Source: an uncultured Polaribacter sp. (GTDB lineage Bacteria; Bacteroidota; Bacteroidia; Flavobacteriales; Flavobacteriaceae). From it: a stretch of 64,000 nucleotides of DNA. The notes under the pieces were generated by a model. The model was not told where the DNA came from. It saw only the letters and a list, made by a program, of their open reading frames with translations, and did no database searches. The stretch's first letter is position 1, and each line of letters begins with the position of its first letter. Positions 1 to 10,400 of this stretch are shown here, piece after piece. The DNA lies in assembly GCF_947503855.1 (NCBI RefSeq), contig NZ_CANNFF010000005.1, positions 162,687 through 226,686 of the forward strand, written 5' to 3'. The translations under genes were made by a program, and so were the position numbers.

Positions 1-231
1 TAATCATGGTCAAAAACATCATTTTCAATTAAATATTCAGCTATTGAAGGCCAATTGTGCAAATAACCATTCCACGAATCTTCCTCTTCATACTCTTCTA
101 ATTCAACTGTTAATGATATTAATGTGTTTTTTATGATGTAGCTATTGATATTCTGTTTTTTTTAAAAATGATACAGATTGAGTTATTAATGTTAACCATT
201 CCTGCTTGTAGTCTAGCCAATTATTTTTCAT
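1..231 (-). pseudogene. 3'-truncated, frameshifted gene of unknown function
   Basis: Read on the minus strand, an ATG at 229-231 opens a frame (MKNNWLDYKQEWLTLITQSV...) that stops at 142-144. A second open frame, shifted by one base, starts at a homopolymer of eight A (plus-strand T run at 156-163) and continues to the window edge with protein-like composition (acidic, containing EEYEEEDSWNGYLHNWPS). Removing one A from the run fuses the two frames into one continuous reading, so this looks like one gene with a single-base slippage. It is either a recent pseudogene, a phase-variable gene or a sequencing error. I do not recognise the family. The 3' end lies outside the window. Confidence 0.5.
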
Positions 232-239
232 CTCAGTTT

Positions 240-653
240 TTCAAGATAGTTAATATGATATTTTTTAAAAGATTATTGTCTAAACATTCTAATATGTATT
301 TAGTGTAATCTCTACATCAAATAAAATAATTGTATTAGTAAAATCATTACTCTTTTAGGTAAAAAAGGTTTTTAAACCGAAAAAACTATTTTTAATAAGG
401 TGCTATAAAATTTTATAAAAGTTATGATTATTAGAGAAAATTGGTACTAATAAATAAATTTTAGTTTAAAAATAAAGCTATTTTAATATCTCTAAACGAT
501 GCACTTTACATCCTTTAAATATTAAAATTCAATAGTTTTAAATAAGGCTTAAAAAATATGGGTAAGGATTTCTTATTATCATATTGTTATTGTATTTAAA
601 AAAATATACTTTTTTATGCGACTAGCATTTCTTTTTTAAAGAAAAAATCTTCG
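240..653. other. AT-rich intergenic spacer
   Basis: About 410 bases with no convincing gene on either strand. It separates the start of the broken minus-strand gene from the sterol desaturase-like gene, so it probably holds divergent promoters. The only clear promoter-like box is at its right end (654-661). A short palindrome around 370-381 (GGTTTTTAAACC) is not distinctive at this base composition. Confidence 0.5.
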
Positions 654-661
654 TATTTTTG
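654..661 (+). promoter_or_regulatory. -7 box upstream of sterol desaturase gene
   Basis: TATTTTTG fits the Bacteroidota sigma-A -7 consensus TAnnTTTG. The ATG of the next gene starts only seven bases after the box, so the transcript would have almost no leader. No good -33 TTG is seen at the usual spacing. Confidence 0.5.
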
Positions 662-668
662 TAATACC

Positions 669-1562
669 ATGAACAAATACATAGACATCATAAAAAGCTC
701 GTATGCTGATTATTGGAACTACATAAAACAATCTGTTTTGATGGAACTGAATTGGGAAAATTATTTCTATGGATTAATTTTGATTTCATTGCTAGTTTGG
801 GGATTAGAAGCTATTTTTCCTTGGCGAAAAAATCAATCATTGTTCAGAAAAGATTTTTGGTTAGACACATTTTACATGTTTTTTAATTTCTTTTTACTAA
901 ACCTAATTGTGTTGATGGCATTATCTAACACCACTGCAGCAATTTTTAATGACATTTTAAGCGTTGTAGGTTTATCTGTCTCTAGTTTTCAATTGTTAGA
1001 AATTAACAAACTCCCTTTTGTTGTAAGAATTTTTATCTTTTTTATTGTGGTAGATTTTGTACAATGGTGGACACATCGATTGCTACACAGATCAGAATTT
1101 CTATGGAATTTCCACAAAGTGCATCACTCTGTAAAACAAATGGGGTTTGCAGCACATTTGCGCTATCATTGGATGGAACCTGTAGTTTACAATTCTCTAC
1201 GATACATTCCATTGGCAATTATTGGTGGTTTTTCTGCTCAAGATGTGGCTTTTGTACATTTTTTTAATATTGCAATTGGCCACTTAAATCATGCCAATAT
1301 TAATTGGGATTATGGTTGCCTTAAATACATTTTTAACAACCCAAAAATGCACATTTGGCATCATGCAAAAGAATTGCCTGAAGAACACAAGTATGGCGTA
1401 AATTTCGGATTAACCTTAAGTATTTGGGACTACCTCTTTAAAACCAATTACATACCACATTCTGGTAGAGATATCGAATTAGGTTTTTCTGGTGATGAAG
1501 ATTTCCCAAAAGGTTTTATACAACAAGAATTGTATCCCTTAGGAAAAAAACAAACCTCTTAA
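669..1562 (+). CDS. sterol desaturase / fatty acid hydroxylase superfamily membrane protein
   Basis: This 297-residue protein has several hydrophobic segments (about residues 33-50, 65-105 and 120-132) and the histidine clusters of the membrane di-iron hydroxylases: HRLLH near residues 136-140, HKVHH near 149-153, a central HLNH and HIWHH near 228-232. Family members insert oxygen into lipid or carotenoid substrates in the membrane with a non-haem di-iron centre. The substrate here cannot be told from sequence. The gene stands alone between long spacers, has a -7 box seven bases before the ATG, and is followed by a strong hairpin, so it is probably monocistronic. The histidine pattern makes the family assignment firm. 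Confidence 0.88.
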   Translation: MNKYIDIIKSSYADYWNYIKQSVLMELNWENYFYGLILISLLVWGLEAIFPWRKNQSLFRKDFWLDTFYMFFNFFLLNLIVLMALSNTTAAIFNDILSVVGLSVSSFQLLEINKLPFVVRIFIFFIVVDFVQWWTHRLLHRSEFLWNFHKVHHSVKQMGFAAHLRYHWMEPVVYNSLRYIPLAIIGGFSAQDVAFVHFFNIAIGHLNHANINWDYGCLKYIFNNPKMHIWHHAKELPEEHKYGVNFGLTLSIWDYLFKTNYIPHSGRDIELGFSGDEDFPKGFIQQELYPLGKKQTS

Positions 1563-1589
1563 AGACTCTCAATTAACTTAAACAAAAAA

Positions 1590-1611
1590 CCCTTTACATT
1601 AAAGTAAAGGG
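1590..1611 (+). terminator. rho-independent terminator after sterol desaturase gene
   Basis: An eight-base-pair perfect stem (CCCTTTAC / GTAAAGGG) with a six-base loop starts 27 bases after the stop codon and is followed by a pyrimidine stretch. Confidence 0.7.
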
Positions 1612-2271
1612 CTTCTTAATTTGTAGAGTTTAAACATCTACGTCTCTTTTTCACTATCTTTTTAAATTCGTAATATATTTAACAGAACTTTCTTTTTTGA
1701 TTACAATTTAAATAATAACTAATTTAGGACATCATTCATAACATATTTGTAAATTTAAGTTTTTAAAAGATTTATAAGTTTTTAAAAAAGTATTTTAAGT
1801 ATTTAAACCAATGATAACCAACATAGTTTTAAATTATATTTTTATTACATAGAAATAATATGTAAAATTAAGAGCTACAGAGAGATGCTATTAAAAAAAT
1901 ATGCGACATCGTATTATACCATATTTTTTTTTAGCATATATTTATGTTTTTTTTAATTGTGCTTGTATGTTATTCTAATAAAATTATTTTCTACTGCCAA
2001 CATTTAAAAGGTATATTTTATGTTTTAAAATACTTATTATCAAGTCACTTTACAATAATTCTAAAAATAAAAGTATAAGGCTATTATGCCTAACTTATTA
2101 AATAGCATAATAAACTTGGTATATAAAATCTTCTTAATTCAAAAAGGCAATTAAACTATATTAAAATCTTTTTTTATTTAGGTTAAATTGGTTTACAACT
2201 AAAAAAACCAAAATAAAACACTAAATGTTCGCCTCTAAATCATCTAAATTAATATTTTAGTAAAAAAAACA
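1612..2271. other. AT-rich intergenic spacer without recognisable gene
   Basis: About 660 bases, very AT-rich, with frequent stops in all frames and no coding-like stretch. It must contain the promoter of the DUF285 protein at 2272, but no clean TAnnTTTG box near that ATG could be picked out. No repeats, tRNA or strong hairpins were seen beyond a weak inverted repeat near 1623-1641. Confidence 0.5.
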
Positions 2272-3402
2272 ATGATTTTTAAACAACTACTTTTAATTTT
2301 AACTCTTTTTGCACAAATTTCACCAAAAGTTTTTTTAGATAAGAACGGAATTACTATAAAATGTAATGAAGCTGCTAAAGTTGGAGAAACTTATACTTTT
2401 AACAATACTTCCTACTTAATAGTTGACAACGATCTATTAAAAGAATTAGTAAAAAACAACGAGTCTTTAGAAAATGTTGTTACTACTTATGTAACCGACA
2501 TGAGCTATCTTTTTTATAAAAATAAAAAATTTAACGACAATATAAGTCATTGGGATGTTTCTAATGTTACCAGTATGAGTTGGATGTTTGGATTTTGCGA
2601 AGAATTTAATGGAGATATTAGTAATTGGAATACTGAAAATGTAGAATTTTTTAACGACATGTTTCATGGTACAAAAAATTTTAATTCAGACTTATCTAAA
2701 TGGAATGTTAGTAAAGGCATACTATTTAATGGTATGTTTTTTGAAAGTTTTTTTAATAAAGACATTAATACTTGGGATGTTTCTAGTGCTTCTAATTTGA
2801 GTGGGATGTTTGATAATGCTTTGGATTTTAATAAACCTTTATCTAATTGGGATGTTTCTAATGTGAAATTAATGGGTGGTATGTTTGCTGAAGCCATTAA
2901 ATTTAATCAAGATATAAGCATGTGGGATGTAAGTAAAGTTACAGATATGACAAATATGTTTAGAAATGCTGTTAAATTTGAACAAGATTTATCTTCATGG
3001 ACACCAAGAATTTACATTACTCCAAAAAATTTTAATTTTAACAGCCCTGTTATAGGACCAGAGTTTAAAAAATCTACAAACATTTATTTGCCTTTAATTA
3101 TTACAGTTATAATTTTTATGCTAATTTATTTTTATACAATTTATCGTTTTAAGAAAAAAGAGGAATTTAAAGAGTACAATAGCATTATTAAGAAATTAAT
3201 ACACAACAAAAAAATAAATGATCATTATTTGACAAAAAATGATTTAGATGAGATATTTGACATACAGCATTTAGAGTATGAAAAACAAAAAGCCAAAAGA
3301 TCTTCTTTAATTAAAGAAATTAATAATTACAAACCTGAATTAATTAATAGAGTGAGAGACCCCGAAGATAAGCGGTCTTTTTTGTATAAAATAGATTGTT
3401 AA
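2272..3402 (+). CDS. DUF285 (BspA-type) repeat protein with membrane anchor and cytoplasmic tail
   Basis: The 376-residue protein begins with a hydrophobic signal-like segment (about residues 1-18). It then carries about six DUF285 units of about 25 residues (about residues 65-245) with the signature W-[DN]-V-S-N-V followed by MxxMF and FNxDIS. A single strong transmembrane helix follows at about 271-293. The last 83 residues are charged and helical and include TKNDLDEIFDI and KRSSLIKEINN. The predicted topology is repeats outside and tail inside. DUF285 repeats usually occur in surface or secreted proteins, often ending in a sorting signal, so a membrane-spanning version with a substantial cytoplasmic domain looks more like a receptor than a plain adhesin. 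The tail resembles a small winged-helix-like module, but that is a guess. The giant adhesin encoded nearby also contains DUF285 units. Confidence 0.75.
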   Translation: MIFKQLLLILTLFAQISPKVFLDKNGITIKCNEAAKVGETYTFNNTSYLIVDNDLLKELVKNNESLENVVTTYVTDMSYLFYKNKKFNDNISHWDVSNVTSMSWMFGFCEEFNGDISNWNTENVEFFNDMFHGTKNFNSDLSKWNVSKGILFNGMFFESFFNKDINTWDVSSASNLSGMFDNALDFNKPLSNWDVSNVKLMGGMFAEAIKFNQDISMWDVSKVTDMTNMFRNAVKFEQDLSSWTPRIYITPKNFNFNSPVIGPEFKKSTNIYLPLIITVIIFMLIYFYTIYRFKKKEEFKEYNSIIKKLIHNKKINDHYLTKNDLDEIFDIQHLEYEKQKAKRSSLIKEINNYKPELINRVRDPEDKRSFLYKIDC

Positions 3403-3417
3403 GCCTACACTATAAAA

Positions 3418-3449
3418 ATTTCTAATAATTATTAAAATAGATTAGAAAT
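3418..3449 (+). terminator. possible weak terminator
   Basis: A nine-base inverted repeat (ATTTCTAAT / ATTAGAAAT) with a long 14-base loop, followed by AATAGTTTTTT, lies 16 bases after the DUF285 gene. The AT-only stem and long loop make it a weak candidate. Confidence 0.3.
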
Positions 3450-3576
3450 AATAGTTTTTTAAGGGGATTTTTTACACACTTATTAGAAAAGTGTTGTATT
3501 AAAAAATTATAATATCTCTACACTGTAACGCTATTTCAGGACGTCACAAGCCTTTAACTCTCTCTTTTTTCTTAAT

Positions 3577-4461
3577 TTAAAATTGATACTTTAACAAGAC
3601 TTCTAATGAACTACCTACATTGCTGTATTGGCTTTGTGAGTTAACCTCGTATACCCAACCTGTTGTAAATTGATTGTTTAATTTTAAGTTCATTAAAGCT
3701 GCAAATGCATTGTTGGTTCTATAGGTAGCGCCTATCTCAAAACTTCTATTAAAACCTACCATGGTATTAAAATCTGTTATTATTGGCGCTCCTGTTACAG
3801 TACGTGTAAAAACACTTGGTCTTACGTAAATATTCTCTGACTTAGAAACCAAAAACTCATAGCCCATAGCAATGTACAAATGAGGTTTATCGGTAACAAC
3901 ACTAACCAATCCATTTTCTGTCTTGGTTTGTCTGGTATCTAAAACTCTTGGTACTCCTACCGAAAAGTAAAAAGCTCCCTTTGTATAATGCGCTCCAAAA
4001 CCAATATTGGGTAAAATTATATCTGTCGTATTTAAAGAAGGATCTGCTACTAAATTATAGGTGTTTAAACCACCTGCATTAATCGCATAAAAATTAGCTC
4101 CTGCCTTAACACCTAAATATAAGAAGGCCTCGTCTTCTAATTGTAAACGATAACTATAATCGATACTTACAAAGGTAGATTGTGTTACAAAAACCTTATC
4201 CATAATCACAGAAACTCCTAATCCTACATTATTCCCGGCATCATAACCGTAGGTAAAGCTTGTGGTAATTGGAGACATTGGTGCATTTGCCCAATGACGC
4301 CTGTGTAATAAAGTCATCGTACTACCACCATCTAAGCTAACCGCTGCTGGATTAAATAATACCATTTGTGAGTTGTACTGTGTAATTAAACTCTCTTGTT
4401 GTGCTTTGGTATCTAATGATACTATAATCATTAATAAAGCTATAAAATATATTTTTTTCAT
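3577..4461 (-). CDS. PorP/SprF-family outer-membrane protein (T9SS partner)
   Basis: This 294-residue protein has the signal peptide MKKIYFIALLMIIVSLDTKA and then the PorP/SprF opening pattern (QQESLITQYNSQMVLFNPA), with alternating beta-strand composition to the C-terminal phenylalanine typical of outer-membrane barrels. The start was placed at the MKK codon (4459-4461). A frame opening 45 bases upstream would put hydrophilic residues before the signal peptide and overlap the giant adhesin gene. Family members are small barrels encoded next to type B T9SS substrates. They are needed for secretion or surface attachment of those substrates. The gene starts 23 bases after the stop of a 2615-residue protein with exactly such a C-terminal domain, so the two probably form an operon and a functional pair. 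Confidence 0.88.
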   Translation of the reverse strand: MKKIYFIALLMIIVSLDTKAQQESLITQYNSQMVLFNPAAVSLDGGSTMTLLHRRHWANAPMSPITTSFTYGYDAGNNVGLGVSVIMDKVFVTQSTFVSIDYSYRLQLEDEAFLYLGVKAGANFYAINAGGLNTYNLVADPSLNTTDIILPNIGFGAHYTKGAFYFSVGVPRVLDTRQTKTENGLVSVVTDKPHLYIAMGYEFLVSKSENIYVRPSVFTRTVTGAPIITDFNTMVGFNRSFEIGATYRTNNAFAALMNLKLNNQFTTGWVYEVNSQSQYSNVGSSLEVLLKYQF

Positions 4462-4484
4462 AATTCTAGTGGGTATCTTAATGA

Positions 4485-7400
4485 TTATTTTGTTTTGTAT
4501 ATCCAACCTTTATAATCGATTGTACCATTACCGTCTAAATCTAGTTGATAAAAGTAAGCTGTGTTATCTGGCAAAGATTTTCCTGTATTGCCTTGTTTTC
4601 TGCCGTTCCAAGTATTCAAGTACCCTTTCTTGCGATAGACTTCTTCGCCATATCTATTGTAGATAAACACTTGATTATTTGGATAGTTCTCTATGTTATA
4701 AATCATCCAAGTATCATTAATTCCATCGCCATTTGGTGTAACTGCTTCTGAGATATTAATCTCAACCGTATCACAAACATCTCCTAAACCATCACCATCT
4801 CTATCTTCTTGCAAAGGATTATATGCTAAAGGACAGTTATCTTGATCATCATTGATACCATCGTTATCATCATCAGTATCTGTGGCATCATTTACGCCAT
4901 CATTATCATTGTCTGTTCCGTTGTCATTCAAGCCATCGCCATTTATGTCAGCATCAGAATCATTGTTGATACCATCATTATCAATGTCTGAATCTACACA
5001 GTCTGGTAGTGTATCTCCATCAGTATCTGTGGCTAATGAACTGGAATCTAATGGATCTGATCCACAAGCAATCTCATTAACATCTAACTGACCATCGCCA
5101 TCATCATCAGTATCTGCATTGTCTCCAGTACCATCGCCGTCCGTGTCTGTATCTTCTTCTGGATCTAATGGAAAGGCATCATTAGTATCTAAAGTACCGT
5201 CGTTATCGTCATCAGGGTCATTTTCATCGTTAATACCATCGGCATCGTTATCTTCTCCATTGTCGTTGGTTCCATCGCCATCTATATCCGCATCATCGTT
5301 GTTGTTGATGCCATCGCCGTCACAGTCTGCTGTATACCAAGCTGTACTTGGTGTTTCTGTTTGGCTTGTTAATATTAAGTCACATGGGTCGGTTGCATCT
5401 GTATTATCATTATCTTCTATGTCATCTGCAACACCATCGCCATCTGTATCGATTCTAATAATGCTAAAAATTGCGTCTGTTTGAATGTCTAAAGTGTAAT
5501 TATCACCTGCACTTAAGGTCCCTGAAGTTATCAAATACGTTCCAACTGCCTCGCCAGATTCTCGGGTTAAAGTTCCTGTAAATGCATCTGCTCCAAAAAG
5601 TATTGGATCTGCTGTAAATACTAAAACAGGATCTTGAGCGCCATAGTCTTTCTCTTGATCTGCTATTAAAATATTGATACTTTTTGGTAGAATACTAAAA
5701 GTTATTTCTTTATTACCCGTATAATTTCCATAACTAACAATCTTCACTGTAGCTGTACCAACATTGATATTATTACTATAATCTAATCCATAATCAGTTC
5801 CTTGTACCAAAATAACTGATCCATCTTTCACCGTCAATGGTGGAGTGATATCCTGACCAGAATAAATGAAATCATCAATAGGGGCTATGCTAATAGTTGT
5901 ATCCGTAATCGACTTACTAGTAATCGTAAAGTCGGCTGTTACAAAGCTTACGGTATAATTACTATCAGCAGCACCGGAAGGTGTAATGGTATAGGTATCT
6001 ACATCTTCTCCTATTGCTCTTGCGATGCTAACTCCTGTATCTAAACTAGATTCGGTATCACCATTTACGAATCCTGTAATTGTATAGGTTAGCGCTGGAT
6101 CTGTGGCTCCATATACTTTTGTTTGACCTGAATCAGCTGTTACTGTTAAAGCGGCTTTGGTGATGCTAAAGTCGGCTGTTATAAAGCTTATGTTATAATT
6201 GCTATCAACAGCACCGGAAGGTGTAATGGTATAGGTATTTACATCTTCTCCTGTTGCTCTTGCAATGCTAACTCCTGTATCTAAACTAGATTCATTATCT
6301 GTCCCTTGGAATCCTGTAATTGTATAGGTTAGTGCTGGGTCTGTTGCGCCATATACTTTTGTTTGACCTGAATCAGCTGTTACTGTTAAAGAAGCTTTGG
6401 TGATGCTAAAGTCGGCTGTTACAAAGCTTACGGTATAATTACTATCAGCAGCACCGGAAGGTGTAATGGTATAGGTATCTACATCTTCTCCTGTTGCTCT
6501 TGCGATGCTAACTCCTGTATCTAAACTAGATTCGGTATCACCATTTACGAATCCTGTAATTGTGTAGGTTAGCGCTGGATCTGTTGCGCCATATACTTTC
6601 GTTTGACCTGAATCAGCTGTTACTGTTAAAGCGGCTTTGGTGATGCTAAAGTCTGCGGTTACAAAGCTTACGGTATAATTACTATCAGCAGCACCGGAAG
6701 GTGTAATGGTATAGGTATCTACATCTTCTCCTGTTGCTCTTACGATGCTAACTCCTGTATCTAAATCTGATTCTGTATCACCATTTATATATCCTGTAAT
6801 CGTGTAGGTAAGTGTTGGGTCTGTTGCACCATATACTTTCGTTTGACCTGAATCAGCTGTTACTGTTAAAGCGGCTTTGGTTATGATAAAGTCGGCTGTT
6901 ACAAAGCTTATGTTATAATTACTATCAGCAGCACCGGAAGGTGTAATGGTATAGGTATCTACATCTTCTCCTATTGCTCTTGCGATGCTAACTCCTGTAT
7001 CTAAACTAGATTCGGTATCACCATTTACGAATCCTGTAATTGTATAGGTTAGCGCTGGATCTGTTGCTCCATATACTTTTGTTTGTCCTGAATCAGCTGT
7101 TACTGTTAAAGCGGCTTTGGTGATGCTAAAGTCGGCTGTTACAAAGCTTACGGTATAATTACTATCAGCAGTACCGGAAGGTGTAATGGTATAGGTTCCT
7201 ACATCTTCTCCTGTTGCTCTTACGATGCTAACTCCTGTATCTAAATCTGATTCTGTATCACCATTTACATATCCTGTAATCGTGTAGGTAAGTGTTGGGT
7301 CTGTTGCACCATATACTTTTGTTTGACCTGAGTCAGCTGTAACTGTTAAAGCGGCTTTGGTGATGCTAAAGTCGGCTGTTACAAAGCTTATGTTATAATT

Positions 7401-10400
7401 ACTATCAACAGCACCGGAAGGTGTAATGGTATAGGTATCTACATCTTCTCCTGTTGCTCTTGCGATGCTAACTCCTGTATCTAAACTAGATTCGGTATCA
7501 CTATTTACGAATCCTGTAATTGTATAGGTTAGCGCTGGATCTGTTGCGCCATATACTTTTGTTTGGCCTGAATCAGCTGTTACTGTTAAAGAAGCTTTGG
7601 TTATGTTGAAAGTTACTGTTCTTGTTCCGTTGTAGTTGCCTTTACCTGTAATGGTAATTGTAGCTGTACCTACATTGGTATTGTCTACATAACTCAACTC
7701 ATAGTCTGTATCTTGTGTAAGTATGGTTGCCCCATCCTCTACCTGTGGTATTGGGGTTTGAGCTTGACCTGTGTATACCAAATCAGCTATGGTTGCTGTT
7801 GTAATGTCCGTATCTGTAATGGATTTTAAAACGGTAACCGTTGCATCTGCTGTACTTTCATTTCCAGAGGTGTCTTTTACTGTTAAAGTAACCGTATTTT
7901 CTCCTAAATCTGCTATAGTAAAAGTACTTTTACTTAATACGTAACTTTCTATACCACAATTATCTGTACTTCCATCGTTTATTTCTGAGGGTGTAATAAT
8001 TGCAGCACCATCATCACCTAATACCACTGTAATATTTTTAACTGCTACTGTAGGTGGCGTATTTTCTACAACCGTTACTACTTGTGTGGCTGAGGCTGTG
8101 TTTGAACCGTTATCTACTGTCCAAGTGACTGTATGCATTCCTATTGAATAATTTGTAGGTGCTACTTTGGTTAGAGTTGCATCACCACAATTGGATGCTG
8201 TATAAACAGGAGTCCCTAAATCTACATTGGTAGCCTCACAACTGTTTGCATCTGCTATAACTGTAATTGCTGGTGGTGCTATAATAGTTGGTGAGCTTCC
8301 AGAAGTTAATAAACCACCATCATAAATGGAATGTCTTCTATATAAAAGTTCTCTTGCAGCACTACTTGCACAACTATACTTGGTTTCAGGTAGATAAAAC
8401 TCAATAAAATAAATATCATCAATGTACTGAACCCAACCATTTAATAGAGCATCATAATTTGCTGTGGATAAAGGAACCCTATCTAAAAATGAAAATAAAT
8501 ACCTTACGCGACTTACATCCCAATCACCAATATCTTGATTAAAAGATCTAGCATCAGCAAACATTCCTTCCATCCTTCTTACATTACTTACATCCCAACC
8601 ACCAATATCTTGATTAAAAGATCTAGCATTATAAAACATAAAGGACATATCATCTACTCTCCTTACATTCCAAGACCCAATATCTTGGTTAAAAGAGCTA
8701 GCACCAGCAAACATAAAGGACATATTATCTACTCTACTTACATTCCAGTTACCAATATCTTGGTTAAAAGAGCTAGCATTATAAAACATGTGGCTAGTGT
8801 TAGTTATCCCTTCGGGTAAAGCATTGGGTACAACAACTAGGTTTGTGGCATTAAAAAAAGCCCCAGATAAACTCTCTAAACCTAAATTACCAAAACTAGT
8901 TACCTCTACTAGTTTTTCTATATTAGTATATGTTGAACTACCTTTTCCAAATTGGGTTAAGCTTCCATATATTTTAACGGTATAAGTACCTTCTGAACTG
9001 AAGGTATGTGATTTATCACCTGAGGTAGTTACTGCTTCTATACAACTGCCATCTCCCCAATCTATCTGTACATTAACTGAACCCTGTAAAGGTAAAGTAA
9101 CAGTAGTTCCATCAGATAATGAAGTATCAAAAACTAGCTTCATTGAGGTATCTTGAGCAGTTACTGTTAAGTTTGCTATACTTTCGTTATAAGAGGTATC
9201 TTCTACAGTTACTGTTGCTAGAGCGGTATCAGTATTCCCATTTACATCTGTTACTGTAAGTACAACTTCATTTGTTCCTGAATCCTCACAATCAAAATCT
9301 GTACGATCTAAACTCATACTCACAATACCACAATTATCGGTAGAACCATCATCAATTTCTGAAGGCGAAATAGTTACCTTACCGCTAGCATCGAGTTGTA
9401 CCAATATGTCTTTTGCTATTGCAGTTGGTGCAATATTATCTTCTAAAGTAACCACTGCTGTTGCTGTTGCTGCATTACCAGAAGTATCAGTAACTGTTAA
9501 AGTAACTGTCTTAGTATTTTCATTTTCTATTTGAGCACTAGTTAAGCCACCACCGTAAATCATATGATTATCACCAATGTTATCAAACACTTTTTCACTA
9601 TCAAATGTTGAAAAATCGTATTCTACTATGACATCTGAAGACAACGGTGTTCTGTTTTGATAAAATGCAATGGCTTCAGCTGTATAAAAAGGTACTGTAT
9701 ATAACGTAACTTTGTCTATACTACCTCGAAATCTGTTACCACCAGCTCCATCTCTATTCGCCCCAATGCGAACAAAGGCATTTGATCCAGAATAACTTCT
9801 TGAATTATTTACCTCGCTATCTAAGACTCCATTGATAAAAATGCGCGTCTTATTTTGTATCTTATCTAACACAAAAATAACATCAACCCATTGGTCTTCT
9901 GGTATAGCATTTGTGGCTGTGTGATACGTCCAACCGCCACTACTAAATGAATCGAGGCCAAAACGCGGCTTAAGATTTGAATCTATACTAATATCTAAAG
10001 ATAATTTTCCAGTACCCTCTATACCTTTAGAAAAGATAGCACCACCAGTACTAGTTTTAATTCGTGTTGCTAATGTAAAACTAGAGTTTGTAGTGTATGG
10101 TAAATTATTATCTTGAAGAAAACCTACACCAGATGAACCATTATTCAAAAAATGAGTTACGTTAGAACACGTAAAATCTGAAGTATCTAAACTCATACTC
10201 TCAATACTACAATTGTCTGTACTACCATTATCTATCTGAGAAGGTGTAATACTTGCAGTACCATTTTCATCTAAAGCTACTGTAATGTTTTGTGTAACTA
10301 CTGTTGGTGCAATATTATCTACAACAGTTACTATTGCTGTAGCAGAAGAGCTATATAAATCTATTCTTGGTTGAAATGAAATTAGACTTGCTTGAGACGA

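Noticed and set aside
370..381. Palindrome GGTTTTTAAACC
   Set aside because: Short AT-rich palindromes are expected by chance at this base composition and nothing else supports a site.
4852..5484. Serine-rich open frames on the plus strand opposite the adhesin
   Set aside because: They are antisense to the DGDG-rich calcium-binding repeats, which give long stop-free serine/proline frames by base composition. The minus-strand protein is clearly real.
5925..7604. Regular direct repeats resembling a CRISPR array
   Set aside because: The period is 240 bases with no unique spacers and the units are an open reading frame encoding MBG domains.
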